From: an uncultured Paracoccaceae bacterium
GTDB lineage: Bacteria; Pseudomonadota; Alphaproteobacteria; Rhodobacterales; Rhodobacteraceae
Assembly (NCBI GenBank): GCA_947493745.1
Contig: CANLSM010000020.1
Location: 1 to 64,000, forward strand
Reading direction: 5' to 3'
Length of the DNA stretch: 64,000 bases
Shown here piece by piece: positions 63,342 through 64,000 of the stretch. The notes beneath the pieces were generated by a model. It was given only the letters and a program-made list of their open reading frames with translations. It was not told the DNA's origin and searched no databases. The first letter of the stretch is position 1. Every line of letters starts with the position of its first letter. The position numbers were made by a program, and so were the translations under genes.

Positions 63342-64000
63342 ATGTCCGATCTGATTGACGACCCCGAGCCGGGCCAGAACGCCCCCGAATTCTCCGTGAC
63401 CGAACTGTCGGGCGCGATCAAGCGCATGATCGAGGGGGAGTTCGCGTTCGTGCGGGTGAGGGGGGAGGTCGGCCGCGTCTCCCGCCCGAAATCGGGCCAT
63501 GTTTATCTCGATCTGAAAGACGACCGGGCGGTGCTCTCCGGTGTGATCTGGAAGGGCGTCGCGACCGGCCTTCGCACCCAGCCCCAGGAGGGGATGGAGG
63601 TTGTCGCGACCGGGCGGCTGACCACATTCCCCGGGCAGAGCCGTTATCAGATCGTGATCGAGGCCGTTGCGCCTGCCGGCATGGGGGCGTTGATGGCCAT
63701 GCTGGAAAAGCGCAAGGCAATGCTCGCGGCCGAAGGTCTCTTCGATCGGGAGCGCAAGAAACCACTGCCCTACCTGCCCGATGTAATCGGCGTTGTCACC
63801 TCGCCGTCAGGCGCTGTGATCCGCGACATCCTGCACCGTTTGCGGGATCGCTTCCCGCGCAAGGTGCTGCTCTGGCCGGTGGTCGTCCAGGGCGAGCGCT
63901 GCGCCGCCGAGGTCGCGAACGCCATCCGGGGTTTCAACGCGCTCACACCCGAGGGCGCGCTTCCGCGACCCGATGTGCTGATTGTCGCCCGGGGTGGCGG
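63342..64000 (+). CDS. xseA: Exodeoxyribonuclease VII large subunit (partial, 5' part)
   Basis: The first 219 residues are present; the frame runs off the right end of the window with no stop. The N-terminal OB-fold domain reads '[32 protein letters not shown]' (in part) with '[20 protein letters not shown]' and '[19 protein letters not shown]'. The catalytic domain starts at '[22 protein letters not shown]'. ExoVII degrades single-stranded DNA to oligonucleotides with XseB. An in-frame ATG at 63312 would add ten residues; the start used matches relatives. Confidence 0.93.
   Translation, partial: MSDLIDDPEPGQNAPEFSVTELSGAIKRMIEGEFAFVRVRGEVGRVSRPKSGHVYLDLKDDRAVLSGVIWKGVATGLRTQPQEGMEVVATGRLTTFPGQSRYQIVIEAVAPAGMGALMAMLEKRKAMLAAEGLFDRERKKPLPYLPDVIGVVTSPSGAVIRDILHRLRDRFPRKVLLWPVVVQGERCAAEVANAIRGFNALTPEGALPRPDVLIVARGG

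Overview
This 64 kb window is a high-GC chromosomal segment from an alphaproteobacterium, most likely of the Rhodobacteraceae/Roseobacter group. The basis is gene content and order: mreBCD-mrdA-rodA; AI-2E exporter-hdaA-ppk-ppx; proS-lolC-lolD; serC-serA-purA-DUF2842; hflK-hflC-DUF2065-Do protease; and many ATGA start/stop overlaps. No species can be named from sequence alone. Almost all of it is ordinary core genome. Accessory material is limited to the left edge and a few islets.

Layout. 0-2 kb: the end of a mobile-element cassette (a DUF2924 gene, probably N-truncated, translationally coupled to a large serine recombinase). 2.2-10.4 kb: tRNA-Gln(UUG), a flavoprotein, a ComB-like phosphatase, kdsA, capsule-export genes kpsE and kpsT (no kpsM here), an ArsP/YraQ-type permease with its ArsR regulator and a clear palindromic operator, a uracil-DNA glycosylase-family gene and an SseB-like gene. 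10.4-17 kb: the cell-elongation operon mreB-mreC-mreD-mrdA-rodA, ending in a 2-hydroxyacid dehydrogenase. 17-24.9 kb: a secreted PilJ-like sensor protein; leuA with a previously unlisted 16-residue leucine-rich leader peptide; an orphan TRAP solute-binding protein; a cytochrome c'/diheme cytochrome c pair divergent from a TetR gene; and a glutathione S-transferase gene interrupted by an in-frame TGA. 25-28.7 kb: a lysophospholipid acyltransferase, then an exported/surface islet (RTX matrixin-like metalloprotease, TbpB-like lipoprotein, small cysteine-rich secreted protein).

28.7-45.8 kb: glyA, nadK, an acyl-CoA synthetase, AI-2E-family transporter, hdaA (replication control), ppk and ppx (polyphosphate), proS, lolC-lolD (lipoprotein release), gatB, a DUF4177 gene and gamma-glutamyltransferase. 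45.8-50.4 kb: a structured RNA leader resembling the alphaproteobacterial serC motif, then serC-serA (serine synthesis), purA and DUF2842. 50.4-52.2 kb: a 610-residue acidic, mostly disordered protein of unknown function. 52.3-64 kb: thiamine diphosphokinase, L-serine ammonia-lyase, rpiA-gor, the HflKC/DUF2065/Do-protease envelope quality-control cluster, an adrenodoxin-type ferredoxin coupled to an FG-GAP protein, purD, and the 5' part of xseA, which runs off the window.

The most interesting non-annotated signals are the leuA leader peptide, whose start codon falls at the expected transcription start (probably leaderless); a short dispersed intergenic repeat present in three copies; several perfect palindromes upstream of regulators; the nonsense codon in the GST gene; and the disordered protein at 50-52 kb. 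I did not find a CRISPR array, a complete prophage or an obviously novel multi-gene defence system.
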